Assembly (NCBI GenBank): GCA_013433145.1
Contig: CM024190.1
Span: forward strand, 4,030,001-4,094,000
Direction: 5' to 3'
Length of the DNA: 64,000 nt
DNA from: Ascaris suum
Lineage: Eukaryota; Nematoda; Chromadorea; Rhabditida; Ascarididae
The notes below the pieces were generated by a model. That model was given only the letters and a program-made list of their open reading frames with translations. It did not search any database and was not told where the DNA came from. The translations under genes and the position numbers were made by a program. Below, piece by piece: positions 48,785-60,745 of the stretch (position 1 is its first letter; each line of letters starts with the position of its first letter).

Positions 48785-51700
48785 TTTACAATCGAAATCT
48801 ACAAAAGAAATTTCGGCTGCTAGGCATCTGTAATCCGAATTTTTATGTGTACATTAGAACGCATAACTTGGTGGCGCTTACTCCTCAGTTTTTAAACCTT
48901 CTTGTATTCATAGTTTTACTGAAGTATATCGTTTACTTGTTGAGGGCAAGTTAAGTGGTTTCTCTGTGTCACCGACAACCCATTTAGCAGTTTTTTGCAA
49001 CTACGGCCTCACATTCACCTAACGCCGAGCACTTGCTTCAACACAAGAGCACATCTCTACTAAGGTAAAGGATTTGTCATGCAAGTATGTCTTTATTTCG
49101 CAGCTCTGAGCTCTGCGTTTACTCGTTGCGTAATGCCGTAGCTTCATTAACTTTCAATGGCCTCAGTTCCCTTACATGATGCCATTTAAGAAGTGCATAA
49201 ATGTTGATGAATCCCTCTCATATAAAAGCGCTGAAGCATATCCGTAGATTTTCACATATATTTACGTTCGAATTTATTTACGGCTCAGGTTCCACATATA
49301 AAGAAACCAAACGGTTTGCGTTCGAATTTACCCAAGGTGCACAAAATGATGTGTGGATCATCGGATAGAATATGAGAGAGGACGAAGTGAATTCATAGAG
49401 TACAGAACTGTTGATACACGACGCACTTGCATCTTCTGTGTCTTTAAAGTTACTATTTTCTAGTATCCTTTAGGACCGCTATGCTCACTATTTTCAGCAC
49501 TATGTAATGCGTCGAAGTGCAATTTGGCTGCATCACATTGCACCTTGAAACAAAGTTTAATAGCTTCTGAAGTATCTGTGAAAGTGAACCAAACATGGGA
49601 GACAGCCCTGGAAAGACAACAAAATTTTGATGTGTCGCCATAGATGTCTGTGTTTATTGTCCCTGTTAGCTCCATACTGGCAGGAGAATTTCACTAACGA
49701 AAATGCCACTCTTTGCTTATTATGAGGTGCCTTGAAGAAGCTACGTCATCATGAACTAGGAAAGACGGTCGATAGACAATTAAAAAATTATTCACTACAT
49801 CCCCGGCTGCTATACAGGCGTCATGAAGCGATGAAGAGTACAACGCATGTTTTGCTCACAGCAAGGTGAAGAATAAAGTGGAGCGACTTATACACTGGGA
49901 ATGAATTGAAATGAAATTAAAAGTGGAAAAAGTGGGATAATTTATGGCAGTGTTCCAAATTAAATTTGCCGCATGGCTTCGTGAAAAACAGCACTTCCTT
50001 TTCACAAGTTTCATGTTTACAAGTAAAACAGTTGTGAGTTTAGAAAATTTGGGCATTCCGGATTTGTCACCCGAAGTTCCTTTACCCAAATTCGGAATAT
50101 TCACGTCCCGAATTTGTGCACTGAAATTTCCGGCGACGCTTCGGATTAAATTTTTTCCATGAGGTGCTACAAGGAACTTATTCTGTAACGTTGACAGTAA
50201 CGTTGATACCGTTTTTTCCTCCGTTCACTCCATAGTTCTGTGCAGTAGGCTGAAAGTGATGGGTGCAAGTACGAGTTTACTCGTGCAGAGTACAACCAAC
50301 TGAATTTCTATGTAAAATGTCGCAGGAAATGTATTGTACATCCCCAGTAGACTATGAGACGCGAATTTTTTTCCTTTCATCGTAAGTGAGGACTTTTAGG
50401 TGATACTGTAGAGCTTGTTCTGTAGGCTGCAGCCATATTAAGTACTGTGTAAAATATCAGAAATCAACCTCCTGCCTCCACCACAGGGCATAAAGGTTTA
50501 CTTAGAAAATTATAGCAGCATGGAAAGAGTACGGAGCTATTGTGGGATTGCGCATAGACATTAAGGCCCTCTGATATACTGTATAGATTTTTAAGGAGCT
50601 TATGTTCCACCTCGAACAGGTAATGAGAAAAAAAGTTTGGGAAAAGAGAAAACCTGGTGAGTTTTAAAACAGCACAATCAAAAAGCTGGAGAGTAACCCG
50701 AGCCGGACACTGTGCCGGTAATCACACAGTAAATGTCGTCAGAACTGGTGAAGTATATCTCAATTTGACTATGCTGACATAAATATAAACAGAACGGTTC
50801 ACTCTGCAAATGTGCGAGAAACTCGTAAATCAAAACGGTAAATCACAAATATAATTTGGGCTTCCAATGAAATTTGCTCAACGTTCGGTTATGTAATCTG
50901 TGGTGTCTCTCCGGCTTCTGTGATCAATGCACTGAACTGCCCCATCACTGCTATCGTTGACTTCTTTTCTAGGAAACGCACGAAACGATTTCGAATTTTT
51001 TGCGTATTATGTGAGTTTAGTAATTGAATTTCTGTGTGTAAACACTCTTGGAAAAGAACCAATTTGCAAGCGTTTGCCGATTTCCGCAAATGTTATTCAT
51101 TCATCATCTCAACAGCGCAAGCGCTGCTATTCACTAGGCCATTGCGTACCTTCCAAACTTTCTGCATACACTACTGAGGAGCTCGCGCTGTGCTCTATCG
51201 GTGCGCCAATTTCTTTCTCCACATAGTGCAATTGACGCAGCGGATTCCAAGACACCGCATCAGCTCATGTAACTATATTGCTTTAGTTGCATTAGCTGAA
51301 TGCAGTATTCGAGAAGCTGCTCTACAGCACTTCTTTTTCCTAATAGGAAACGTAGTGCCCATTCTGAACTCCGCATTTTTTGCAAAGGCATATAATTTAC
51401 GCGCGATTATCAAAATCCTCTAAGGGCATCAAAATCGTCGAAATTACTCAGCGAGCAAAAAAGAATTGTACCGAATCTGTTACTGAGTACTGCGTTTAAC
51501 AGCCATCACTTCTAACAGAAATATTTGAACGTTTTCGATTCCCTTGTACAATTGCTTTCTAGTGATGTTTTCAGCTGCAAAATTCGCAAATAAATAGGCT
51601 GCCTGACGACTCTAATCTCCGAATAAGTAATTTATTCCACATGAACCTCTGACTTTAACACGTGAGCAGTGGGTCCTTTGCAATCGACAGGAAACAACCC

Positions 51701-53917
51701 ACACTCTGACTATCGCTCTCTAAGCATTTAAGTCCTTAAAACCGGTGCTACATACATTTAGTTGTCCTCTCTTTGTAGAAAAAATATTATTTGATCGCGA
51801 CCAGTCAAAGAAGCGATTCAATAAAACTGCCTTCAGACACACTCTTGACCTAACATGGGCCCATCACATCAACAAATGCGACAGTCATTTGCTCCATTGT
51901 CGATCTTGTCGACTGGAACCTCTCTTCGAATATATGCCTCTAGTTTCAGTATCTGCAAAAACAGAAACCCTCATAAGTAATGTTTTTCTTTTGTAAAAGG
52001 CCATGATTGAAGCGGCTTCTGGTCAGGATCTACATCCAGGCAAAAACGGCTGCCGCATTTTCTTCACGTGATGAGTCATATTGAATAGAGAGGGTGACTG
52101 AAGACAGTTTTGTTGCACCGCATCACTGATTTATGGCGACAGATGAATATTTCATCTCTTCCCCTCCCCCCTCCCTCCTCCCACCACTCCCATGTCCTCG
52201 ATAAAAACTCAAACATTAGAAAAATAGGCATGCTAATAGTGCGTAGTAGCAGAACTTTTCCAACTACGCATTAAGAAATTTAACTTCCTCCTTCATTCAA
52301 AACATCTGTATGCTTGTTATGCATGATTTTGTTTCCCACTCATGAGGTGGACTTCAATCAACGGCATCAGACCTTAAAACAAACAGGACATCAATCTTCC
52401 TTATTTAGTGCCTTAATAAGCATGCTACGAATGCCCACATTAACATAAGCCATTTTAAAACGATAGGACCGGCGAGAATGAAAGCTCGCCCCCCGTCGCT
52501 TTCCTTTCTTACAGTCTTCCCTTGCCTTCTTTAAAGACTCTGTTTAATATATGTCTCTTCTTAGAGCATCACAGAGAATTCAGGTTTCAGAGCTTTTACG
52601 CAAGCACCTATGGTATTTTAAAAAGCTTTGTTAAACCTTCGCATATTGTTTTCAGAGACTTATTTTCGAAACAATATTTGTGAGAAGCGTTTCGCGACTA
52701 CGCTGTGCTTCATTGCGTTTTGCATCGTCAATTCTGATGATGGCAATTGAAATTCAGCATTGTGAATATAACTTTCTATAGAATTCCCTTTGAAGCGTTA
52801 AATATTTTTGTCGAATTTAACGAGCGCTACGTTTTCTAGGATCGTCTTCCTTCCCTTTGACAAAGAAAAAGCGCATCTTTTTGGAAAATTTTTCTGCCAT
52901 TCCACGAAAACATCTCCTTCATCATGAAAATTGTTACGAGTTAGTCATGTGAGCCCTTCAAAACTTATTTCTGTCGGGAAGTGACCAAGAGCCAAGGGCA
53001 AAAAACTGAATTATAGTTGCAGCTGAACAAATCAACCAAGTGATGCATTTCTGCCTATAAAAATCGAAAGTGATTTCACTTCCCAACCTAAACTCTCTTA
53101 AAAAGCACTTGCCACGAGGAAAGCGTTGCACTTTTGTTTGATGAGCAGAGCCACACATCACGTAAGTTTATTCCAGCAAAACAGGAAATCGAGGACAAGT
53201 GACAGCTATAGCGTGAAGGAAGTTAAGTTCTAAAGAAAATGACGAACAAAAACAACAGCGGAACCGTAGTTGAATGCGGTATTACCGGAACCGTAGCCGA
53301 ATGGAAAATGAGGGCATTCATTGCAGAGGCAGAATGAAAAAAAACTATGGAAACATAAGTCAGGAGAAAGCAACTGCCTATAAGGGAGCCTACAAGAGAG
53401 AAAACTTCAGTTGTTCAGGTTATTACACTGCCTGTAACGAGAAGCATGGCAATGGTTCTCGCGAGTAGACTCAGCACTCAAATATATACCAAGCCAAACT
53501 TCGAGCAGCTGTAAATGAAGTAAAATAGTTTTAAAACAACACGAACCATTTCAGATAGATGCAGGTGCAATCAAACGTTTAAAAAACAATGAGAAATGGA
53601 TACAGAATGAGAATGCAATCAAGAAAGATAATTTGAAATCGATGGAGAAAATCAAATCAAACGAGAAAAAAAATTAACACAAAAATAAAAATGGGGGAAT
53701 TTGGCCTCACTCACGCAAACAATTAATGTTTTTCAGGCAAACAATAAAAGTTTTCGCACTCTCTCGACATCATATTAAACTACCGCCTGCCATTTTCGGA
53801 CAACTGGAAACCACCCTAACGATTTCACCACATGGCCGATAACGCAGAAGTGCACAAGAGTAATAAAATTAGCAGAGTGAAATTAATCAAATCTGCGAAA
53901 TTTGTGGCTCAACGACC
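48785..53917. other. No gene firmly supported
   Basis: Several open stretches exist. At 49460-49675 (minus) two overlapping frames look coding and share the same acceptor and donor. A TTTCCTAG acceptor near 50.99 kb (minus) opens a possible C-terminal exon ending ITEAGETPQIT. None can be joined into a model. Confidence 0.35.
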
Positions 53918-54097
53918 TCAGGTAAGTTGAGCCAAGTCCTCGACGTTGTCGAAACATAGCAGGAAAAGAACAATGTTGGAAATGAAACAGCAGTAGAGAA
54001 CGAAAGTGCGATAGAGAGCAGCCAAACACCACTCCTTTTCTCTGCTGAGCTCAGACATCGCGTTAAATTGGTAACGAAAACTTTTCGTATGGAAAAA
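53918..54097 (-). other. Putative terminal exon with a membrane segment
   Basis: A TTGAACTTTCAG acceptor is followed in phase 0 by 59 codons and TGA. The peptide contains MSELSREKEWCLAALYR, a hydrophobic stretch FVLYCCFISNIVLFLLCF and an acidic end DNVEDLAQLT. The phase would fit the phase-0 donor at 58206, which lies about 4 kb upstream on the same strand, but a direct link is speculative. It might alternatively be a short single-span protein starting at the internal ATG. Confidence 0.35.
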
Positions 54098-54323
54098 CTG
54101 AAAGTTCAAATATATTCACGCTCTAGATCTTCTCAATACTAACATGCGCCAACCCCTCCCTACTCAGAAACCAAAATATGAAGGAAACTGAAGAGAAAGT
54201 ACTCTTCCTCAGAAAAACTCATTCAGGCTCTACGGCCGGCCACCGTTTACAACCTCATCGAATCCCCATTCTAAAAAAGCTCAAAAGCGTAAAGAGACTA
54301 CGTCCAGAAATGCTCGTGAGAAC

Positions 54324-54984
54324 CTAAACTTCTGACCAACATGATTTTTTAAAATTCAACCGTCCCAACTGACTGAATGCGGTACCAGCGAGTCGTGCGA
54401 TTTCCGAAGCAAAACCGCTAAAATTGTACATCCTTGTGAATATGTTATTTACATGAGAAAAGACGATGCCGGTTTTGCTTCGGTTTAGATAAAATGAGCA
54501 AGAATGAAAGGCAAAAGAACCGTTGCTGCGAAGATTTCTCCTTCCTCTCTGTCTTCGCCGATGTTCGCATCTGCCACGTGATCGCTTCGACGGTGGTTCA
54601 TCAAGCCGCTGGATGACACTTCGCACGAACTTGTTAATACCGACTCTTTCTTATATCCGTTCATGCGGCTAGGCACTCTCTCCTCCTCACCGTTATTGGC
54701 CGTTTTTTCACGCGTTTCCCAAGCTTCGAAGTATTCGCGTACATGTCTTCGCGTTCGTGTATCCTCCCCCACCCTCCTTTGAGCAGGGCAGGACAGCTGC
54801 GCCTATTGGTTCTGGCTTTTATCTGATTTTGGCCCTTATCCTAGTCTCTCTTTTCGTTCTGCGAGCCTTTTTATCCTTCTTTGTCGCTGTCATCGAGAGC
54901 GCCGGTGTTCAGGCTAATTTTTCCTTCCGGCATTCCTATCGACTCCCCTGCAATTTCGCTTTTTCAAAAATGATTTTACTGTAG
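54324..54984. other. GC-richer island with several overlapping open frames
   Basis: GC content rises clearly above the flanks, and long frames are open on both strands (minus: EYFEAWETREKTANNGEE; plus: a hydrophobic run near LILALILVSLFVLRAFLSFF). A CG/GTGAGG donor is present on the minus strand at about 54703. The open frames may follow simply from composition. It could be a first exon with promoter, but I cannot decide strand or frame. Confidence 0.3.
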
Positions 54985-57072
54985 GAAGTGGAAGTTGCAG
55001 AGATCACACCGCTTTCGAAGTACTCTTCATTCAGCTTCAGTGCAAATTGTTGGTGTCAAAGTGGAGCATACTACCGTAAAATTCATCGTTGCGAGGGTAT
55101 CAGCCAGAAGAGCTGGTCCAAAGACAGGATAAGTCAGTCGGCTGGTACTGAAGTAATCAAAAAAGTAATTCAATTCGATAAGATAAACACGATATTTATA
55201 TGGTTACCAATGCATGAAAAAAAACGCGAAAAACGATGACTGCGTATCGGAAAGGGATGAATTTTATGTGGGACAAAACATCGGTTGCACACATACGGCT
55301 TGGACATCTCTCATACGATCTGTAGTAGGGAGTATATGAAACTATGTTTAACACTGATGATTTTCATCGCGAATTATATAAAACTGCACCGCTGCACTTC
55401 CGCTTCTCCACCTCCATAAAAAAATAGTGTTCAGTGACATGCAGTAGTAAAAGCGATGGATTTATCTTTTAATAAATTCTCATCAGCTCATCGTAGCGTT
55501 GCAACAGGAAGTAGTCCCAAAAAAACCTATTTAATGTGTTCACAAAGGTAAACATAACTTCCTAGCTGCAAATATAACAACACAAGCAAAAACAATCAAA
55601 GCAGTGTTCTTTCAACTATGGTAGCTCAGGATTGCAGGAAAGGAATCTCGTTCGTGCCCGAATCTTTGGAATTCCGATACTTGACCAAAAATCCCTGATC
55701 TGATGGGAGGATGACAGTCAGTAAACGATCGAAAGCATTCGTTTGAAACCGGCTAGATTTTTAAAACGGTTGTGGTAAGGCATTCGGTAAAAACGGAATT
55801 TCCAGTACAACCAAAAAAAAAACGAAAGGTTCAAAACCGAATTCCGGTGGATGGAAACCGACTAAAATTTCAATTTGTGATTGGAACTCGGTCTTTCATT
55901 TACCACCAATACTACGAATTAAAAAGTCGCTGTTATTGGCTTCTCTGAATGCACACAGACAAAGCAATAAAGGCAAGCACTCATAAGCATTCACTTACAC
56001 ATTTGTACAGAGATCAAGTGTTTACCTACAATGAATGTGGGCCTCTATTGGCGTTTGATATTTCCAGCAAGTCTCCATTGTCTCGGAGAAGTTCAGTGAA
56101 AAATTTTGAAGTTTCTTTTCTTATTTTTGTCCAGAGTTTTAGCAACTTCTTATGATACGTCCCGTATTGTTGGTCCGATGAAAAGTTTCAAAAATATGCT
56201 CCTTAAGAAATCGATTGCTCATAGAGATTCAAAATTTCAAGGTCAAAAAGGCAGTTGCGATGTGCCGTATTTCCAAAGTATATACTATCCTTAATGAAGG
56301 CTCATAAGAAGTGTTCACAGTTTTCGAAAAGGAGGGCGCAAGAAAACGCACCAGCTCACACGAGGGTGTTTGTCGGATGCATAGTTGTGCAACATGCGGC
56401 AGTTTCGAATTTGTTGACAATATTCTGAGCCTGGTGCTCAGTTAAGTCGCGCTACCGCTTCAGCATATGCCAATCAGAGGTGTGACTCATATTCGAGGTG
56501 GAGCACTTATATTTAACAGCAGCTTAAATCATCTGTAACTTCCCAAAAAGTACATTTTTTTTTTCAAGAGGGAGGGATGGTGGATATCTGAAGGCCTATA
56601 AACAAAACGAATAAAAAAGGAGACTTCAATGAATAAACAAAGAAATACGGGAAGTGCTAATATTCTAGATGATCATATGCTCTCTTTCTCGTGTCTCGTC
56701 AAAGAAAGAATTGCCGTTGCTATCCGTATCCGACATTTAAGTTCCTTTCGTAATTTGAGCGGACGTGGTTTGATAAAATTGCTGTTGATATGATATGCCA
56801 TGTTTTGCTACTGCTAGACTTACCTCGAGATCAAAAACGACTACCAGTGATCGCATATTAACGTGAGTCTTATGTGCTCTTTCTTTAGTTGATCACGTAA
56901 AAAACTGTGAAGAAAGTTTACATGCAGAGCGAAAGGAGTTATACTTGAAAGACGAGAATTAAAATGGTGCTATGCAAATCGGCAGCTTTCTTCTCAATCA
57001 AAAGCATGCATGCATTGTTAGTCATTTCTATTGAATTCTGGAGCTATTTGTCGACGCCGTATAAAATCGCAG

Positions 57073-57104
57073 TTTTGTATCATTGCTATTTTGTATCATT
57101 GCTA
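57073..57104 (+). repeat. Perfect 16-bp tandem duplication
   Basis: TTTTGTATCATTGCTA occurs twice back to back. Confidence 0.95.
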
Positions 57105-57742
57105 AACATTGCCCATTACAGGCGAATTGTGGCCCAAAATATCAAAGAGCGAAACAGCAGCGCTTCATAGTAGGAAAGCTTTCAGTTTCCACGCTAACTA
57201 GCCATACTCATCATTTTGATATCATTTCGCCCATCGCGCCATACACTACATTTGTTAATTAAAATTGGTATTTGCTGTAGACCCTGATTTCGCATTACTT
57301 GATCTGCGGAATGAAACGACCACGTTTAATTATGGGCGCAAATGTGTGCAAGCAAAGAAAATCGGAACAACGGAATGAACATATCTTTTTATTTTTGCGA
57401 TAAATAGTACTGTTAGCCTATGAGACTGCAGTTCTATAGCTGCCATGCTGTTCCTTTCCGCCAAAATGTTTTCTTTTTAAAGTGACTGCTGTGCCCAGTC
57501 GACGTTTGCATGCAACTGAAAACTTTACCTATGTTTTTAAACGAAAATATGCATCATGTTCCGTGTAAGTGGCAGATTTCCCAATAAGAAAATGCACCTT
57601 TTCGACGTTTGGACTGCTTCTTTTCAGAGTTGAACGTTTAAATGCATTTTCGCCAAATTTGACCTATACCTTCGTTTCCAGGCCTTTTAACTCTTAGCTG
57701 TCGTAACTTTACTAAGTGGAATTGTCTTCGAATCGAGCGGTA

Positions 57743-57801
57743 AAGGAAGAGGGAGTAGCCTCATACCGCACGTCGTAACTAAGGAAGAGGGAGTAGCCTC
57801 A
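57743..57801 (+). repeat. 21-bp direct repeat, two copies
   Basis: AAGGAAGAGGGAGTAGCCTC followed by A occurs at 57743 and again at 57781, a 38-base period. Confidence 0.95.
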
Positions 57802-58205
57802 AACTTTCATAATGGTTTTATTTTCGAGAGAAAGATGAGAAAAGATTCCGTATTAATTTACTCAATGCGGAAAGGCAAACATATGGCCATATTGAGGGGC
57901 TCATGTTTTACGAAAGCCCAGGGAAAAGGGACTTGCATGGTTCGCAAATTTCAAGTACCGCCGTTTATGGAGTTTTATTTGAGGCAAAGATTTGTGGAGA
58001 GAGGTTCATATAAACGTGCAGTCACGATAGCTATTTCACAGTTTTTACTATTCTTGTACATGACGTCGCCTGAACATTTTTTTTTTCATTTTTGCTTCAA
58101 TTCATATCTCTGTTCCGAAATATCTTTCGTCATTTTAGGAGGACGGTTTAAGTAGGCAGTCGGAAGGTTCTTAAATTGGTCATGATTTCATTAACAAGTC
58201 CTCAC

Positions 58206-58576
58206 CTGGTTCAATATAAGCCAAACGTTTCTTAAACTCGGTACTAACCTGACTTCTTTATTTTCCGCTCCATAAGCGAATAACTGCAAGTTAAATTCCA
58301 TTGGGCTTCGGCTCCATGCTTACATCTGCAGAACGACTTTAGCACTGTTATGCTTTACAAAACGTGAATGGTCCCCACTTTTCACGCCACGCTATCTGAA
58401 CCGTTATATTCATCGAGGGGTTCTGAAAACCTATTTACTTGTTGCAGCAGCAAAATCCAACTGTATTTAGCTGACGGCGGAGCAAAAAGTTTGTATTCCT
58501 GACGACAATTGGTGGTTTCACAGGCAACCAGTTCTACCTCAGAGAGCGGTTGATGCAGTGTTGCTAGTTTGGTATC
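58206..58576 (-). CDS. Two exons of an unidentified gene (same strand as the right-edge gene)
   Basis: Exon 58576-58439 (AAGTTTGCAG acceptor, CAACAA/GTAAAT donor, 46 codons) and exon 58283-58206 (AACTTGCAG acceptor, CAG/GTGAGG donor, 26 codons) are both phase 0 at each end and join cleanly. The peptide includes PLSEVELVACETTNCRQEYK, then LFAPPSAKYSWILLLQQ, then NKEVRLVPSLRNVWLILNQ. The segment xEYKLFAPPSAxYSWILLLQQ is reminiscent of the last strand and helix of a PH domain, but I would not assign it on this alone. These exons lie 2.2 kb downstream of the right-edge gene's exons and may be its continuation. Confidence 0.5.
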
Positions 58577-58754
58577 CTGCAAACTTAGCTAATCTGGCGG
58601 GTTCGGTCGTGTCATTTTACGTCTAGCAGTTGAATAAACCGGGGAGTGGTGGGTAGGGATTCGTCCAAAATTGCGCTCGCGCGTTGGGTTAGAAATGAGT
58701 CTAAATTTTTTCCAACAGTGATGAGAAAACATGAAGCGATCAAATCAACCCCCA

Positions 58755-58790
58755 CCCCCCCCCCCCCCCCCACACACACACAAATTTCGC
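58755..58790 (-). repeat. G17 tract (C on plus strand) followed by a (CA)n run
   Basis: Seventeen C, then ACACACACACACA on the plus strand. Confidence 0.9.
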
Positions 58791-60313
58791 TCCCTACCGA
58801 ATGATGAATAACATTGGTGTGTTGACCCTCAAATGCAAAATGATTTTCAAGGTATCAGGCACGCATATATTTCATCGTGGTAATCCGTAAACTTAATGAT
58901 TGGCCAAGGAATAGCCTCAACAAGCAGTGAAATCTGGTTATTTTTGTTCAGTTTATTTGAGTTTCTTATTCTTCGGCACTACTTGTGAAATTTCAATGAA
59001 CAATAGTTCTTCATATATCTAAATGAATGTGCGTTATTTTCCAAAGAAGGAAAGAATCAAGAAGTCCTAATCAAAGCATGTGTTTTTGAGCGTTTTTACC
59101 GCAGACAGTGATTTGCATCTACATATGCATGTGTGGTTTTGCGTATGTGTACCTGTGTATGTGTCTGTGTGCATGCGTGTTTATGTACCTACGCGTTCAC
59201 ATGCATTTGTGTGCAAATAATGATGTGCGTATGAGTGCGCGTTTGCCTACTGCTTGGTGGTTTCATCTTACGGGCGATGAAACCTAGACTGATGAAGTTT
59301 AGCGCGTCTAAGCTGCACCAAGAGAGCTGCTCTAAGCAGAGTTGCGTTCCTCTCTCTTTCGTTGGCTTGTCGCATATGAGGGGAAAGTGTGTACCTGCTT
59401 ATTGCGTTTTTCCATCTGTTTTTTTAATAAAATCCATCCATTTAAAGTCCTTTTAAAATGGCGTTACTTTCATCACACTTAAAAATAATATGATCGAATC
59501 CGGAAGGACGACAAAAAACATTCTCGAAGCAAGAGGGAACGATGCTTCATTTAAAGTTGATCACGCCTTCTTGTGCATCAAAAAAGTACGTTCAATGCAT
59601 CGATGTACGTTGTTTCTTAGGAAAACACTTCGGCACTTCACTTCGATGTATTTTCTTATATGTTCCTTTCTTTATTTTTCCTAATCGAATAATCATAGGT
59701 GAGATTATTATTTTCTTAGTTCTGAAATATGACCGGTGATAGGAAAATTTCGCCCATCTGAGTGTTTCTTTACGTTTAATTGCTGTAGTCGGTGTGTTTA
59801 AAGTGTTATAGGACGCGGAAGTGATGTCTGTGTGGGTGTTAAAACGTCATAATCACCTCGTCTAATTTATGAAAAGCTATCAAAATTATCTTCAAAGGGA
59901 TCAAGTGCACTATGGAAATTCGCTATCGCCTGAACCGATGTGCTAAAATTTTGCTCTATCGAGGTAACAGTTCCTCACGGTGATCTTACCGGCTACAGAT
60001 TTACGGAACAAATTTACACTGAAAGCAGTTGACTCTAGCTTAGGATCTCTAATTTATGACCTGGGGAAAAATATTCGGCTTCTTTGAGAAATAGGCAGTT
60101 CGCTTTAATTAGTAAACCATTTTGTCATTTACGCATCAGATGGAAACAGCCCTATTCCAAAACAGAAAGTGTGATCCTGCCAAACGACTTCTGCCACTGG
60201 AGTCTAATTCGTCCACCTCGCGAGCAAGAGCTCACTTCCGGAAAATAATTTTCATCAGTAGACGTTCCGTGTTTTCTGTAGCAGTAGCTGTCTTAGAAAC
60301 GTAAAGGTGGGGT

Positions 60314-60337
60314 GGGGGGGGGGGGGGGGGGGGGGGG
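60314..60337 (+). repeat. G24 homopolymer tract
   Basis: Twenty-four consecutive G, the longest homopolymer seen in the window, followed by a further purine-rich GAGGGAGAGGGGGC. Confidence 0.95.
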
Positions 60338-60564
60338 AGGGAGAGGGGGCGAATTGAATCCAAGCGCTCTAATGAGTGCAAAAAGGATTATGCAAGCGAA
60401 ATCGTGAGTTTTTGACGCGATGAAGCATTGTTGCATTTATGTGTTGCCTATTACCTTCGAAACTAGATCGGACCAATGACGAAGGTACGCATGGATGAAG
60501 AGTAAAAGATTGACTAAAAGAGTGGAGCCTGTTAGAGATGGATATTCCTTAGTAAAAACGCTTA

Positions 60565-60570
60565 TTTATT
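60565..60570 (-). terminator. Candidate polyadenylation signal
   Basis: AATAAA on the minus strand 176 bases after the TGA at 60746. It supports a transcript ending here, at least as one isoform of the right-edge gene. Confidence 0.4.
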
Positions 60571-60745
60571 TTATCAAGACGCAACGCTCCTCAACGACAA
60601 CTAATTAGTTCTGCCTGACGTATCGTCTTAAGAAAACACAATTAGTGTTTGAAATTAGCAGATGCAATTTAGTGAGAGCTGAAAACGATTCCAACGTGGA
60701 AACATTACCGATCTTCACGGAACAGAAGGGCATCTTGCCCTTGCC

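Noticed and set aside
52145..52195. Pyrimidine-rich stretch CCCCTCCCCCCTCCC
   Set aside because: Looks like an acceptor tract, but no coding frame follows it.
56964..57170. Plus-strand frame with a CATTACAG acceptor and short coding-like end
   Set aside because: Fifteen codons to a stop are too few to support an exon without partners.
57835..58155. 106-codon plus-strand ATG ORF
   Set aside because: Clean but unrecognised and ends in phenylalanine-rich simple sequence; supported minus-strand exons lie just beyond it. Not enough evidence to call.
59110..59460. Plus-strand open frame after a TGTG-rich stretch
   Set aside because: Simple-sequence composition, no family motif.
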